This document shows, one piece after another, positions 1 through 13,100 of a stretch of DNA of 64,000 nucleotides. How positions within the stretch are numbered: the stretch's first letter is position 1; every line of letters starts with the position of its first letter. The notes beneath the pieces are model-generated. The model had not been told where the DNA came from, did not search any database, and saw only the letters and a list, made by a program, of their open reading frames with translations. The translations under genes and the position numbers were made by a program. This DNA is from Cryptomeria japonica (Eukaryota > Streptophyta > Pinopsida > Cupressales > Cupressaceae), in contig NC_081405.1 in the NCBI RefSeq assembly GCF_030272615.1, forward strand, positions 313,490,235-313,554,234, written 5' to 3'.

Positions 1-112
1 ATTGAATTTTGAAATCAATCTCCTCTTGAATGGTTGAATCCTTGACTTGAATGTAACACCTAGCCTTGAAGGGAGACTTGAGAATGCTCAATGCTGAAGG
101 AATGCTTGAATG
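1..112. other. flanking sequence with short TTGAATG-like repeats
   Basis: No gene is visible. The segment repeats short words around CTTGAATG and AATGCT several times and ends in GAATG at 108-112, which pairs with TAATG at 7310-7314 as the imperfect 5-bp target duplication of the element that follows. Confidence 0.5.
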
Positions 113-977
113 TGATGGACTTGTAAAGAACTGAGAGCGGGGGGGTGAATCAGTGACACCAAAAATAGTACTACTTTAAACACTAATCGGTAGATAAACT
201 TGACAAATTTTTTAAACAATATGCATGCAATCAAAAATGATATTACAACATCCACAATAAGTAAAACATCCACCATAACACAAGTGTTCATACGTGGAAA
301 ACCCAAATAGGAAAAAACCACGGTGAGATGGGACTCACAAGTTAACTATCTGCAGTAATAGATAACTGGCCAGTTAGGGTCTACAAATGCTCTGCTAGGA
401 GCGAATCCTGTTAAATATCCCAAAGCTTAGTTAAAAGCTATACCTTGTAAAAGGTAGTACCCTGTAAGGAGTAACCTTAGTGAAGGATTTATAAATCCAA
501 ACTAATGGATCACCCAGTTAGAGGATCTGAATAAAGAAGCTTGTTAGAGCTTACCCAGTTAGGGGATTTGACTGTTGCAGTGATTAGAAAACAACAGGTG
601 ATGTGATCTAGTGATAGCACAACTTGCTTGTCTAGATTCTCTTCTGTGCACTTAACTCCTCTCTACAAACATACTCTACGACTTAACACTTCTACCTTTA
701 CACATAGCATATCACTTTTGCTCATACAAAATAATTCATTGTGATGCCAATATATAGACATTTTAGATTTCATGTCAGCTTCTAGAAATCATAACACAAT
801 TACCTAGGTGCAGTGAATCTGGTCAAGTGATCATAACTCATATATATATATATATACCTGGTTGTAGTATAAACAACTTTGAAGTTACACCGGTAGACAA
901 TATGAATATATGTGTGTGTATGTGTTTCATCAATGACAACATATGATGAATTCATTACAATCATCATCAAGCCAACA
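113..977 (-). repeat. 3' LTR of element A (865 bp, internally deleted)
   Basis: Begins TGATGGACTTG and ends AAGCCAACA, matching 6196-7309. It is about 250 bp shorter because the part corresponding to roughly 6920-7180 is missing. The break lies at an AT-rich run (TATATA near 840-857) that exists at both ends of the missing piece. Confidence 0.9.
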
Positions 978-990
978 ATCTCCCCCTTTG
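978..990 (-). other. polypurine tract of element A
   Basis: On the minus strand this reads CAAAGGGGGAGAT immediately before the 3' LTR, the usual plus-strand DNA primer of LTR elements. The same tract sits at the same place in copia elements C (21242-21254) and F (60555-60567). Confidence 0.85.
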
Positions 991-1267
991 GCATTGATGG
1001 CAACACTTAGAAAATTTTACAGTAATACCGCTAAGTGTGCTTACAAAAAAAAAATTGCATATATACACATACTCCCCCTTACTACATACATCATACAAAA
1101 TTTTCAAAAACACACATAAATATTTCTACTCCCCCTTTGACAACAATGCCAAATTGAAAAGAAAAATATATATATATAGAAAAGTTTGTATCAAGATGTT
1201 TTACATATATAAAAATTTGAATAACTAAATTAGGATTCATGCATTCGCAAGTCTCATGAAAATAACA

Positions 1268-4200
1268 TTAAAGTTCCTCTTCAACTACGATAAGGCATGT
1301 TTCCAGCACACTCTCAGTGTACTCAAGTGTAGACATAATGTGTGTATGAAACTCTTCCATGGAATCAAGTGTATAGGTTTCTGGAGAAGCTAAAATAGCT
1401 TGTGCATTCTTGTAGGCTCATTGTAGTATGTCCACTTGGGATGTGAGTAGACTCTTCAAATCCTTCAGTGACCGTAGTCTTTTTGCTTTCTCAATATCAT
1501 AGGTATCCAACATATTGTGCAAATCATCCACAGATTTGCTAAAAGGAAAAATAGAGTCTTGAAGTGGTACATATGCATTGCATATCTTATCTAGCTCTTG
1601 CTCTATTTCAATTCACCTTTTATTGATATCAGAATAAAGGAATGAAACATTAGAAGTAGAAGCAAGATATTTGCCTCTTGTTTCAATAGCTTTACTTAAC
1701 AAATCCTTATTCAAAGATAGAGCAAGTTTCCCTGTATCAATTGCTTTCATAAGCTTCTCTCCATGCCTCTTCTTGTAACTTTTCCAAGCATAAGTTTGTG
1801 TTACTTCTTCAAGTGACTTAATTTGGTCAGATGCATCAGCAACCAATTGACCAAGTTTGCTAATAGAGGTTGTCAGATGTTCTGTAGAAGTTTCTGGTAG
1901 TAGACGTGATAAAATATCTACTACATTCTGAATTGTTTCAGCTTCCATTCTTTGCTCTCTAAGTCTCTTCTTGTGTGCTCTAGATTGCATGACAGTTGTA
2001 ATTCTCATCATTTCAGATGCACTCATATTATCAAAAATTATAGGCCCTGATATGCCTAATGAGTCATCATCATCTTCATCAGTCTACTGAATGACTAATG
2101 TTTTTGCCTGTTCAGAAGATGTTACCTTAATGATTTCTTTCTCTTGTCCTTTCTTTGTTTCCTATTTAGAAATCTGTGTGTCAACATTTTCATTAGACTC
2201 CTTCTGACTGTTTTGTGAAACCGGTGGGGATTAGGGTTTCTTAGGTTGTTCCTTTGCTGGTGGAATATCCACTCTTGGTTGAATTGTTAGTTTCTCAACT
2301 GAATGAACCTATAAGTTAGTGATTTTAGGTGGCTACATATCTTTTACAATGATGTCTCTAGATAGATCAATTGTATCCTAAATATCATCAACAACTTGGA
2401 TGATAGTGTCATCCTTCTTCTTGATAGGATAGACCACATCAGCTTGCACAATTTCTTCTTCATCCATTTCAGGTCGATCAATAGTATCTTGTTCATCCTT
2501 AGAAAACTGTATAAGATCTTCTGAGTGTTTGATACTATGAGCAATCTGATGAGTCTCGGTCTCAACAGTTTGCACTTTTCCATTAATCAGCTTCAATCTT
2601 CTCGATTTGTAAGCAAAATGAACTTTATACTTATCAACCAATTCATTCAACTCGTCCTTTGACAACTCAGGAAAATATTGTACAAATACATCATCTATGA
2701 TTTCTTTTTCTTTATTTATTGCTTCCTTCCATTTATTCAAAAGAATAGTATACAAGGAATTAGAGATATCCTTTTCAAGATCATGTGGTAATCTATTGTA
2801 ATGACACAAATGATTGATTACCTATTGAATTATTTTCTCATTTTCATCTTCAGTGAAAGAATCAAAATGTTCTTTGACATTGTCAAATCTATTTCTCCCT
2901 AATGTCTTCACTGTCCTCTCAAAGGTAGTCTCGGGCTTGTAAGTTGAAATATTAAAAGGCATAGTTGCCTTCGGCACTTCCTTCACTTGCTTTTCTACTC
3001 TACCGATTGCTTTCATCTTCTTGGGTTATTCCTCAGTGTCAGTACCTTCAGATTCTGCTTGGAGAATTAGTTTTTGACCTCTTTTCTTAGATGCATTCTC
3101 CTTCTTTGCATAAACTTTAGGTGTCGGTTCCTTTTTGGTTTGGACACTTCATGTCACTCTTGTATTTTTCATCATTGGAGGTGCTTACTCAACCTTCTTT
3201 TTCTTACCTTTACCACTTGTGGTAGGAACAATACTGGTTCCAGCTTGTGTAGTCTGATCTTCAACAATCTTCAATTTTGCCTTCCTTTTATCCTTTGGAG
3301 ATGCCAACAGGTTATTAGCATAACCAATCAATAAGTCATAGTTGACCTCATAACTTATATCTTCCATTTCTTCTTCTCTAGTTTCAATTGCCTCCATTAA
3401 ACAAAAATCAATGGTAACTGTGAAAACAATGTCCTTAGGAAAATGTTTTACCACATTCTCAGGAAATCTTACTCTCATGCTCATTTTCTTCTAAAACTTA
3501 TTGAAGTATTTGTTCACTGCAATAGAAAAGGTGTTCTTCACAGCCTTGATACTGTTCTTAATCTGGGCAGATACCGGTAGATCCATAGACCATTCAAGAT
3601 CACTTATTCCTAGTAGGAAATTTTGGAAATAAAAGAATAGACCGATCAATAACTATCCAAATTTAAACTTTAGACTGATGTCCTTCTTGATAGACTGAAG
3701 ATTTAACATTAATTGGCTCCTTATGGCCTCACATAGGTCATAATTAGCATTTTCAATTATCATCTTGTAAGCAGTATGCACCGCTGCTGATGGAACACTA
3801 TTTAATCTGCTAGAATAAAATACCAGGTAGCCTATAACCATAGTTGCCAACTTTACTGCTGGGTCCCTGATGTTATTGACAGAAAAAGCATGCTTATCAT
3901 ATGTTGATCCTGTTAGAGTGTATACTGTATCTTTTGAAATACACCTTAGCATAGGTACTTCACCAGTTGAGTAAAAACCAGTTACAGCTTGAATAGCTTC
4001 CTTGGTTATAGTATGAGTCCTTTCTAAATACATGTTTTCTCCATGAACTCAACTCAAAATAATTCAGATATGTTCTTCTTCAAAATCTTCAAGAAATTAA
4101 GTTGCGTTATGAAAACCTTTTTCATAAACCCTAATATATTATGTTTGAATATTTTCGTTCTCATCGCAAAGGGAATTTAACTTAGAATATATCGACAATG

Positions 4201-4372
4201 ATCCTAAATCCTCAATCTTGCAATCAATGTAGCTAGACAAATCTCCTTTCACTACAACACCACTAGGAACTTGTGATAAAGCATTATAAGACACAATTTG
4301 TTCTGCTTCAACAACTTCCATAGGTTCAAATGTAATCATTAATCTCTCTACTGGTTTAGAAGACGATGCCAT
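1268..4372 (-). pseudogene. Element A ORF2: unknown 1,035-codon protein, broken only by stops
   Basis: I do not recognise this protein. The frame starts at an ATG at 4372 (MASSSKP) and stays in one phase for about 3.1 kb to a stop at 1268. It is interrupted only by in-frame stops, for example at 4139, four of them between 4141 and 4035, then 3653, 3185, 2378 and 1613. I see no frameshift. The N-terminal part (about residues 1-230) matches ORF2 of element D: MASSS starts, a shared ITKEAI..VTG..STG block (near 3990) and a shared LNS block (near 3800). The middle is lysine/glutamate-rich, and the C-terminal third (2026-1268) is helical and coiled-coil-like. There are no Pol motifs. Many stops fit CAA, CAG or CGA changed to TAA, TAG or TGA, the pattern of methylated-DNA decay. 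A structural or nucleic-acid-binding role is only inference. Confidence 0.75.
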
Positions 4373-4837
4373 TCCAGATAAACTAGATTCGAAGCAGGAT
4401 TTTTCAAAGAAATACCTTACTTCACGCATGCTGCCTCTTTAACCAGTTGAATACTCAAGTGCACACCATTTTAGTCTTCTCCAACCTTCAAATCTTCTTG
4501 ATTACTCAAATCACAATTTAGCTTCGACAAATATCAACCAACAATCCTTTCTCAGCTCTGCAAGCACTTAAAAATTCTTTCTCAAATGCATTAGGGTAAA
4601 AATAACAAAGGGAAAACTTAGTTTTATCCTATTTACCTACTGCATTAAATGATCATCCGTTAGGGTTACAAACCCTAATTACACCGCTTAAGGATACATA
4701 GATGTAAAACTGGTTGATAACCGAATGACAAAAGGTTATCAAAATTTCATGCATTTAAATTCTCTTACCGCTTATTCATTTCAAGGGGTCCAAAGGTGGA
4801 TTTACCATTAAGTTCTCCTTAGCCATATTGAAAAGGC

Positions 4838-6133
4838 TTAATTCACTGGTGTAGGATTCTCTACATTTGGTGAAGGAACAGTTTCTTCTCCAGATGAGTC
4901 ATCACTCTTTTTCTTCCATATTCGATTCATTTCTTCTCTAGTTTCTTCAACATTAACTTTCTTCATTCATTTCCGATTTTTAGAAGGGTTGGCCGGTTTT
5001 CTCTTTCTGGATCTATAGAATTTTGTTAAGTGTCCCGGTTTGTGATAGTGATAGCAGGCCATACCAGATGATTTCCAAGGTCCTGCATTACCTCTCTTAG
5101 TTCTTCTTCTGCAATTCATAACCACATGACCAAAGTTGTTACAAATGGTGCAAATGACATTTGTTACCTTTTCCATCTCAAATAGACTAAACTGATTGTT
5201 GTAGGGTCTTTTCTAGTTCATGTAGACCTGGTTGTCAAAATTTCTCATCTAGTTGCCATTTTGTCTTGAATGCATATATGGCATAGGATTATTCGCTCCA
5301 TATCTGCATTCAACTGATCTATGTCCATACATTTTACATGTGAAGCAATGACCTTCAAATTTCTTGGACTCATACCTAGCATTAGTATTGTAGCTTTCAT
5401 TTCTATTAGGTTTGTCTCTACAAACATTTGCAGTGTGACCATGTTTATGGCAAACAAAACAAACAGGTTTAAAGACCTTCTTACGGGTAGGCTTTTTTAC
5501 CTTAGAAGCAGATTTATTCTTAAGAGTGTTGCTCTTGGTACCAGAGGATTCACCTTTTTTAGATGTGTGAAAACCAAGTCCAGAGGAATCACCATTCATC
5601 CTTTGTGATTGAATTTGTTCTTCTAGTTAGATAGAACTTCTATTGAACTTGTCCATTTTCCCATTTGCTTCAATTAGCTATCTGAGGAGATCTTCATTAT
5701 GTTTTGACAGGTTCTCTCTCAGAGATGATGCTAATTCAATATCTAGTTGTAGGTTCTCTTTTTCTTCTTTTTCTGCATTCAAATGCTCATGCAAGGTAGC
5801 ATTCTCTCACTTGATTTTGGCAATCTCATGATCTCTTTCTTTGGTGAGATCTTCAGTAGTTCTCTTGGCTTCTAGTTCCCGACTCATGTAGATAGTAAGA
5901 CCTTCTAGCTCTCTCCTCAGATTTAGCTTTTCACTGTTTAGTTTTTCAACTTCCTCAGCTAAATCATCAATATTGGCCTCATCTGAAGAACTATTATCAG
6001 ATATTTCTAGCAGTTGTTCAATTAGCTCTCTTCTTTTGACATGAGAAGCTTTTAGTTTGACCCTTAGGGTTTCAAGCTCATTCCTACTAGCCTCAAGCTC
6101 TCTAGCCATCTCAAAGTAGCTCATATCCCCCAT
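4838..6133 (-). pseudogene. Element A ORF1: gag-like coiled-coil protein with four zinc knuckles
   Basis: The chosen start is the ATG at 6133 (MGDMSYFEM), 49 bases inside the primer site. The frame runs in one phase to a stop at 4838, broken by stops near 5807, 5249 and 4967. Residues about 5-150 form a long heptad-rich, glutamate/leucine-rich coiled coil. A basic linker follows, then CX2CX4HX4C zinc knuckles at about 5461-5420 (CFVCHKHGHTANVC), 5347-5306 (CFTCKMYGHRSVEC) and 5152-5111 (CTICNNFGHVVMNC). A fourth, eroded copy at 5056-5015 has tyrosines where two cysteines are expected. By analogy with Gag, the coiled coil would drive assembly and the knuckles would bind RNA. It is not a standard copia Gag; compare the single-knuckle Gag of element C. 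Element D has the same arrangement. Confidence 0.78.
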
Positions 6134-6181
6134 GATATTTTTAGGGTTTTCTTCCAAGCAATTAGGCTTTAAGGAAATTAG

Positions 6182-6193
6182 GCTCTGATACCA
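6182..6193 (-). other. primer binding site of element A (tRNA-iMet)
   Basis: The minus strand reads TGGTATCAGAGC, two bases after the 5' LTR. This is complementary to the 3' end of plant initiator methionine tRNA, the usual primer of plant copia elements. Confidence 0.92.
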
Positions 6194-6195
6194 AT

Positions 6196-7309
6196 TGATG
6201 GACTTGTAAAGCACTAAGAGGGGGGGGTGAATCAGTGACACCAAAAATAGTACTACTTTAAACACTGATCGGTAGATAAACTTGACAAGTTTGTTAAACA
6301 ATATGCATGCAATAAAAAATGATATAACAACATTTACAATAAGTAAAACATCCACCATAACACAAGTGTTTATATGTGGAAAACCCAAATAGGTAAAAAC
6401 CACAATGAGATGGGACTCACAAGTTAATTATCTATAGTAATAGATAATTGACCGGTTAGGGTCTATAAATGCTTTGGTAGGAGCAAATCCTGTTAAATAT
6501 CCTAAAGCTTAATTAAAAGCTATACCCTGTAAAAGGTAGTACCCTGTAAGGAGTAACCTCGGTGAAGGATTTTTAAATCCAAACTAATGGATCACCTGGT
6601 TAGAGGATTTGAACAATGAAGCTTGTTATAGCTTACCCAGTTAGGGGATTTGACTGTTACAGTGATTAGAAAACAACAGGTTATGTGATCTAGTGATAGT
6701 ACAACTTTCTTGTATAGATCCTCTTATGTGCACTTAACTCTTGTCTACCAACATACTCTGCAACTTAACACTTATGCCTTTACACATAGCATATCACTTT
6801 TTCTCATACAAAATATTTAATTGTGATGCCAATATATAGACATTTTAGATTTCATGTCGGCTTCTAGAAATCATAACACAATTACCTAGGTGCGGTGAAT
6901 CTGGTTGAAAGTGATCATAACTCATCACAAAAATACCACCAAATCTTGTTGGTAAGGATAACTCATCACAACTTGTGATAACATCACATAATCAGTGAAT
7001 ACTGGTTGGAAAAATCAATACCGATTGGAGTTAAACATATAAACTGTTATCCTTGATGCTCCTATGATAATCTCCGCTAGATCTTCATATTGTTGCCGAG
7101 CTATGTATATCGGCTGGTTGTCTCCATATATATATATATATATACCAGTTGTCACCATGTACCAGTTAGAAATAATCCTCTAGTATACCAGTTGTAATAT
7201 AAACAGCTTTCAAGTTACACCGGTAGACAATATGAATATATGTGTGTGTGTACATGTTCTATCAATGACAACATATGATGAATTCATTACAATCATCATT
7301 AAGCCAACA
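6196..7309 (-). repeat. 5' LTR of element A (1,114 bp)
   Basis: Full-length LTR, TG...CA, carrying the part lost from the left copy. The first 100 bases on the plus strand (GGGGGGGTGAATCA and the GGAAAACCCAAATAGG block) resemble the LTRs of copia C and F and the solo LTR at 11814-13374. A (TA)n run lies near 7128-7143. Confidence 0.9.
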
Positions 7310-7750
7310 TAATGCTCTTCAATGTTTGATCGCTTGTACATACTTCGATCTTGTCCAACTTCCACCTATCCAACTTATATGAATGAGAGAGAGAATGCCC
7401 CCTTAAATACATGTTGGTGGATTTGAATTTTGTCATGGGTTGACATCAGGGGAGTTTCTTGCTTGAGGAACAACCAACAATGCAACCCTAGGAGGGGTTC
7501 TGCCCCAAAATAGGGTAGGGACAGGGGTGCCACACCCCTATCTTGAGAAGAAAAGAGCACCAGTCCCCTGTCCAAGGGGGGACAATGGCGCCATGTCCCT
7601 ATCCTACCCCTTTCTCCAGGGAAGAATGCAAGCGGGGTGATGCAGAGGCAAAGAAAGAAGTTGTTTCCATAAGTCAAGTAATTTTTGGTCTCCGATCAGG
7701 CTAGAGGATTTGAGTTCACGTGCGTGAGGACCCTAATGCAATCAAAAATT
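7310..7750. other. GC-rich unassigned segment with short inverted motifs
   Basis: No convincing gene. From about 7490 to 7640 the sequence becomes locally GC-rich and repeats CCCTATCC/AGGGGTG-type words in both orientations, with the palindrome ATGGCGCCAT near 7585. It may be a fragment of an unrelated LTR; I cannot place it. Confidence 0.35.
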
Positions 7751-8521
7751 TCTAGGGTCACAATTTTACAACACTACACTGACAAACAGGTGGCTATGTT
7801 TATTCTTAACTATATCATCTGTAGGTATGGAATACCTTCTTCGATTGTGACTGACAATCGAGGGAAGTTCAAAAACAAGGATCTAGATGAGCTTTGTGAA
7901 AAGTTCAAAATGAAACAGCATTGGTCTTCTATATACTACCCTCAAGGTAATGAATAAGTTGAAGTACCTAATAAAAATTTGCAGACTATCTTGCATAGAA
8001 TGGTCAACAAATCTGGAAAGGATTAGCATCTGCAACTCAATCCAGCATGGTGGGCTTATCAAACAAGCATCAAAACACCTATTAGGGCTACACATTTTTC
8101 TTTGGTGTATGGGACTGAAGTAGTCTTGCCTATTGAATTGGAAATTCATTCTTTGAGAGTTTCTTTGCAAGGTCTTATTACTGATGAATATCATAGAATA
8201 TCTAGATTGCAAGAACTATAATTGTTGGATGAACATCGGCAAGTGGTATTTGATCATCTAAGAGCTTACCAGAGGAGAATATATAGAGGTTATAACAGGA
8301 AAGTTTGACACAGAGGATTTCAGGTTGGTGACCTTGTTTTAAGAGAGAATCCTAAAAATCAACAGTTTCGAGAACAAAAGGAGAAGTTTGAACCCAACTG
8401 GCTGGATCCCTACATCGTTACTGTAGCCTTTGGCTCAAGCACTTATCAACTCTCAACACTAGAAGAAGAATAGCTCCACAAACCAATCAACACCATCCAC
8501 TTGAAGAAATTCTACACTTAG
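7751..8521 (+). pseudogene. Gypsy integrase C-terminal fragment (element B)
   Basis: One reading phase throughout, with in-frame stops near 7955, 8024, 8218, 8306 and 8471. The start of the fragment corresponds to the middle of the integrase core: ILNYIICRYGIP, then VTDN with the second catalytic aspartate, then YYPQGNE. The final catalytic glutamate region is eroded (VEVPNKN). The C-terminal part keeps VGDLVLRENP and a GPY/F-like module in which glycine is aspartate (DPYIV). It ends HLKKFYT, as does element E (HLKRFYT). The region before 7751 shows no homology to E, so the fragment is truncated at its 5' side. It would have joined cDNA into chromosomes; it is now dead. Confidence 0.88.
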
Positions 8522-10161
8522 CATTCTCTGCTCCAGCAATTTGTACAGCTAAAAAGTCCTGAAAAAAATTTAAAAAATCATAAAAAGTCCTGACAAAAAA
8601 AAAAAATCAAAATCAAAATGCCTTGGTGAAAACCTAGTAAATGAGCACCTTGGTAGTAAAAAAAAGAGAGAATATTTCCAAGAAGGTGAAAACCTATTAA
8701 ATAGGCACCTCTTGTACTGAAGTGCTCCATCTATCAACGCAAATTTGGCATTTCCTGCTTTATTTCCCGCTTTTTTGCATCTTTGTTTTAGCTTGTACGT
8801 ATCTTCCAGACGCTTTTGTGACAACATGGTTTTTTTTGAAACCATCATGGCTTGAAACTGATCAAACATCCTAGTCTTAGGGTAATTGACTGATCAATCT
8901 AAATGTCCTAAGAAGCTTAACCAAGTGAGTTTTCTGTCAGTAGTACCAAGTCGTCCAATCCAAGTCATTCACCTGTCTCCAATCCACTGTAGAGTTTTCC
9001 CATTGAGTAAACACACAAAACAAGAACATTGAAAACAATCACTGAAAAATGTTTGAGCTATGATTGAAATTTTCTTTGAATGTTGTCTTTAAAATTGGTT
9101 TTCGATTATTATTCCCTCTAAGTAACTCGAGGAAGTCTATCTTGACTAAGAGGAGCAAGGACTAGGGGCATAATACTTTTCTTTGTTTTCTGCTTGTAGG
9201 AGTGATTTCGATGATCCGTAAACATCTCATAAGCTAGGTGTCTATGATTAGTGCCTTCACATCAAGGTGAAATTTCCACACATACCTCGACTCCATTTAT
9301 TTGTATGCTACAGGGAGGTTGGAATCCGTTCTTTGTCTATTTTGAGGAAATTTCTTTAATGTGCAATCCAGATGCATGCTTAATATGTCCAAGGTTATGA
9401 ATGATAAAAGGATCATTGTGGATAAGATAATCAATAATTGCATATAAAAAGGAAGGAACAATGCTTTGCCTGCTATGTTTGTAAGGGGCTCAATGATGAT
9501 AATTAAGCATACCAAATCCAGTGACTAAGTTTTAGGTTGCATTCATACTTAATTTTGTGCCTTTCAAGTGATTTCAACATAATACAATTTATCTCTTTGT
9601 TCTTTGGATGAGAGCCCGAGTTTGAAACAATCATCATTTCTTCGCCAAGTGGTAAACTATATCATTATCATCGACACAACCGAGTACCTGTGTGTAGACA
9701 TCACAAATCCTACATGAGATGTTAGCTGCATACATGAGTATATCATATAAATCCATAAGTCCATTACGCATTCATTTGCATTTATATCATTGCATGAAAG
9801 AACATTTGCATTATTAGCTCATAATTTCATTCATCAAATCATTTATTTGCATATATGAAAAAAAACATCCATATTCATCTACATTACATACATACTAAAA
9901 AGAAATGCATTCATATAGAACATCATATAGAAAAATGCATATAGAAAGACATCTCATAAAAATATCATATCAATCAACACAAGTACAATGAGGTTGAATC
10001 ATGTGTCATATATGTATCTCATCAAATCTCAATTTCTAAAGGGTACAAATGATCTCAAAATGTCATATACAATATCAGAGCAAGATATATGTCAAGTACA
10101 AAAAAATGGGGTATACAACAAAATGGCAAAGAGCATCAAAAGGTAGCTATGGCCCTCTCCC
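8522..10161 (+). other. 3' non-coding region of element B
   Basis: No open gene. A GGTGAAAACCTA..AA..AGGCACC motif occurs twice (about 8627 and 8687) and has a counterpart after the stop of element E's pol (about 52694). The 9600-10100 stretch is AT-rich with repeated CATTTGCAT and CATATAGAA words, like the 53880-53960 part of E. Confidence 0.5.
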
Positions 10162-13100
10162 TCATTGCCTGGTGGAGGAGGTGGTTCCTAGTAGCCCTCA
10201 AACTATCTAGGTGCTTGTGCTCCCTCTGATCGAGCCATATACTAAGAATAGGGTACCAACTATCTATCTATCGACATTGTTGTGCTATAAGTTGCTACAT
10301 AATAGGATATTCGACTAGACTGGTCAAGGACCTTATGTTGGGAGGCATCTAGCTCTTCTCTTAATCTCTACATCTCCGGATCACGCTCTAATCTCAATTT
10401 GTGAATCACATGGTCATGATTTGTAACCTACATCTACGCGAATGCTAGTTGCGTCTAGATGGTCCTAACTTTCCCTCTTAGTATATGAATCAGCTCCGCT
10501 GGCGTCTGTCCCCGAGGTATCTCCTCCTCCCCTCCCTCACCCTTCTCATCTCTATGTTGTATCACTTGTCAAGGGGCATCTCTCTCACCCATCTATCTCT
10601 CACCCCCAACATCTACTTGAAGCTCTACAGTCCTAGCTCCACCTCCATCTCTCCCAACAACACCTAAAGAGCCACCCTCTCCTCTCCTCCTCTATCGACT
10701 AGCAACTGGTGTCCTACTACTACTCACACCAGGGTCACCCCTTGCCCACCTAGGTGTGTCTCCTCTCTATGCATGTATTGTTGCATCACCCTCACCCTCA
10801 TCTATCTAAGGTGCCCATTCTCTGGGATCTATGAATTGTGGGAAGGGACATCTCAAGAAATAATCCCTATACTCTGTAGTCACCCCCACATCAGCTATAT
10901 CATCCAAGTAATCCTAGGGTTGTGGCTGGAGAGATAACAAATCCTGCACTATGAGGGCATAAGATAGCCTCGGTCCCCATCCCTTCCTCTCCTCATCTCC
11001 AAACCTAGCATAAGAAGTGAACTCCTATAATATGTCTTGTGGCCACCCATACTACCTCATAACCTTACTTAGCACAAAACACTCAATAATGGTCTGGGAT
11101 CTACCAATGAGTGGGTGATTCATGAACATCACCTTCCTCTCCTACCTCCAATCATCCCACTCCTCTAATCCCCTATATGGCCTCCATAACACTGTGATCA
11201 ATTCATCAAGTTGTCATCTCTAATAATCTATCTTCCCCAAGTGGGGCTGTGTCATAAATCCTATGTATCGGCAAACAATAGGCTGATGTGGTTGCCTTGA
11301 ATCATCAACAATTGGCCTGCAGACTCGGATATGCTTCCACACCCAAATCTGTAAAACAAGAACCCCAGTAGCCATGCTCTTTGCCTCTCGATAGGAAATC
11401 TCATGCATCTCATGATACATATGGTCCAATGGGTAGAAACCCCAACCCAATTTCCTTGGCTGTGTCACTAACATATCCAGCATTCTCCCCCAGCCGCACA
11501 AGAATCCTAGTTGTCCTCTATCAAGCATGACAAAATATCCGATAATTACAGCGAGCACACAAGCAACCTGAAGTTGTGCTCCATACCTGCTCAACATGCC
11601 ATCCCAAGTGATGGAACAAACTATCAGAGTGTCATCTTGAAACACTCTGCATAATGTTGTAATCTCCCATTGAGGCGAAGAATCATAGTCTACCCTACCA
11701 CCTGCAAATGGTATCCTCAAAATCTTATACACATCCTTGGGAGTAATAGTCATCTCCCCAGTCAAAAAGTGAAATGTATTATGCTCAGGATGAAACCTCT
11801 CAACTAAGGCACTTGTTGGTCCCAACTAGTGCTGAGAGGGGAGGGGTGAATCAACACTATACCGGTTTGTTCCAGATTTAAACTTAATCAAAACTTCTAT
11901 TCAAACTTAACACTTATCAATAAAAGCAGCATTAGTAAGAAATATGCACACATAAAATCAAACACACATGACTACCAAGATTTATCACATGGAAACCCAA
12001 ATGGGAGAAAACCACGATGTGAGTAGAAACTCACAAAATCTGCACTCTTCTGGAGTACACCCAGTGAGGAGCCATCCCTATTAGGAGATTACAAAGACAT
12101 TGTTAGGTGTCACCCAATTAAGGGGTTTTTTTTAGGGCTTGTTAGAACCTTTACCCTGTTAGCGGTAGCCTTGTTAAAGGACTTAGGATCATCATTTAAG
12201 ATGTCACCCGATTAAGGGATTTTACAAAGGGACCTATTAATGTCCACCCGGTTAAGGGATTTTACTATTGTAGTTATTGGAAAACAACAAAGAGAATGAT
12301 ATGTTGTAATAGCTACTCTTAACTTAATCAGATCCAAATGAAGCTCTTCGATTTGACCACCGGTTACACTTGCTCTACACTCTATTGGTGCTCTGTATTA
12401 CACTTTCTCTGCACTCTACTGGTGCTTTGCATTCTTTCTCTGCTCTTCACACTATTTCAGCTTTGCATACTCTCTTCACCACTCTTCAATTCACTTAGCA
12501 TTTTTGTCCTCTTCTCACCTTGCTGGATCACCTCTCTTAAAAATTGCACTTTGCAATTTTTATGATCAATCATTTTGGTTCTCGCCAAAAACCTTTATAC
12601 CATATTTTGCCAACATATACCTGTTGATTCCTCAATCAGTTTACACCTAAAACTCATTAGATTTGAAATTCAAATCTTTCCAAATATTCCCGCACTCTCT
12701 CTATGAGCTCTCCATCAATCTCACCAGCAACTCATAATTTCACCAACCTCGAGGTCATATTCTGTCTTTTTAATGTGAACTGGAAAAACCGCATAAGTCT
12801 CACCTTAACTAGTTGTTAACTATTGTAGACTTCACTATCTATTTGTTTGATGATATCTCACCATGAATAACTCACCTTTGGTCATCGCATCTAGCTTACT
12901 GGTCACTACTCTGAGATTCTTGGTGGATAGCATTCTTCAACCTGTATCACCAGTTCACCAGTGTAACTCTTCAGCTTTTGCCACCAGTCACTGATCATCA
13001 ATTAGACTAATCACCTGTCTGTCTAGAGTGTTTCGGTCGTGCCTAAGACTAATAAACTCCAATTTGCGTCACCTCTTGTGACCGCATCATCATTTCATCT

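Larger units (their letters stand above)
113..7309 (-). mobile_element. Element A: complete polymerase-less (non-autonomous) LTR retrotransposon
   Basis: Two direct repeats bound the element: 113-977 is the 3' LTR and 6196-7309 the 5' LTR as read on the minus strand. Both begin TG and end CA. The flanks GAATG (108-112) and TAATG (7310-7314) match at four of five bases, as expected for an aged 5-bp target duplication. A tRNA-iMet primer site lies just inside the 5' LTR and a purine-rich tract just inside the 3' LTR. The 5.2-kb interior is filled by two reading frames, ORF1 (coiled coil plus zinc knuckles) and ORF2 (unknown). I find no protease, reverse transcriptase, RNase H or integrase motif. 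It must therefore have moved with enzymes from another element; copia C and F share its termini. It is related to element D (34815-57420). Confidence 0.88.

Noticed and set aside
7685-7750. N-terminal part of the integrase frame before 7751
   Set aside because: The codons there do not resemble integrase; homology to element E starts at about 7751.
11220-11825. An intact host PMD gene
   Set aside because: The frame is broken by stops on both sides and by a solo LTR, and its place within a Tat remnant favours an element-borne pseudogene.
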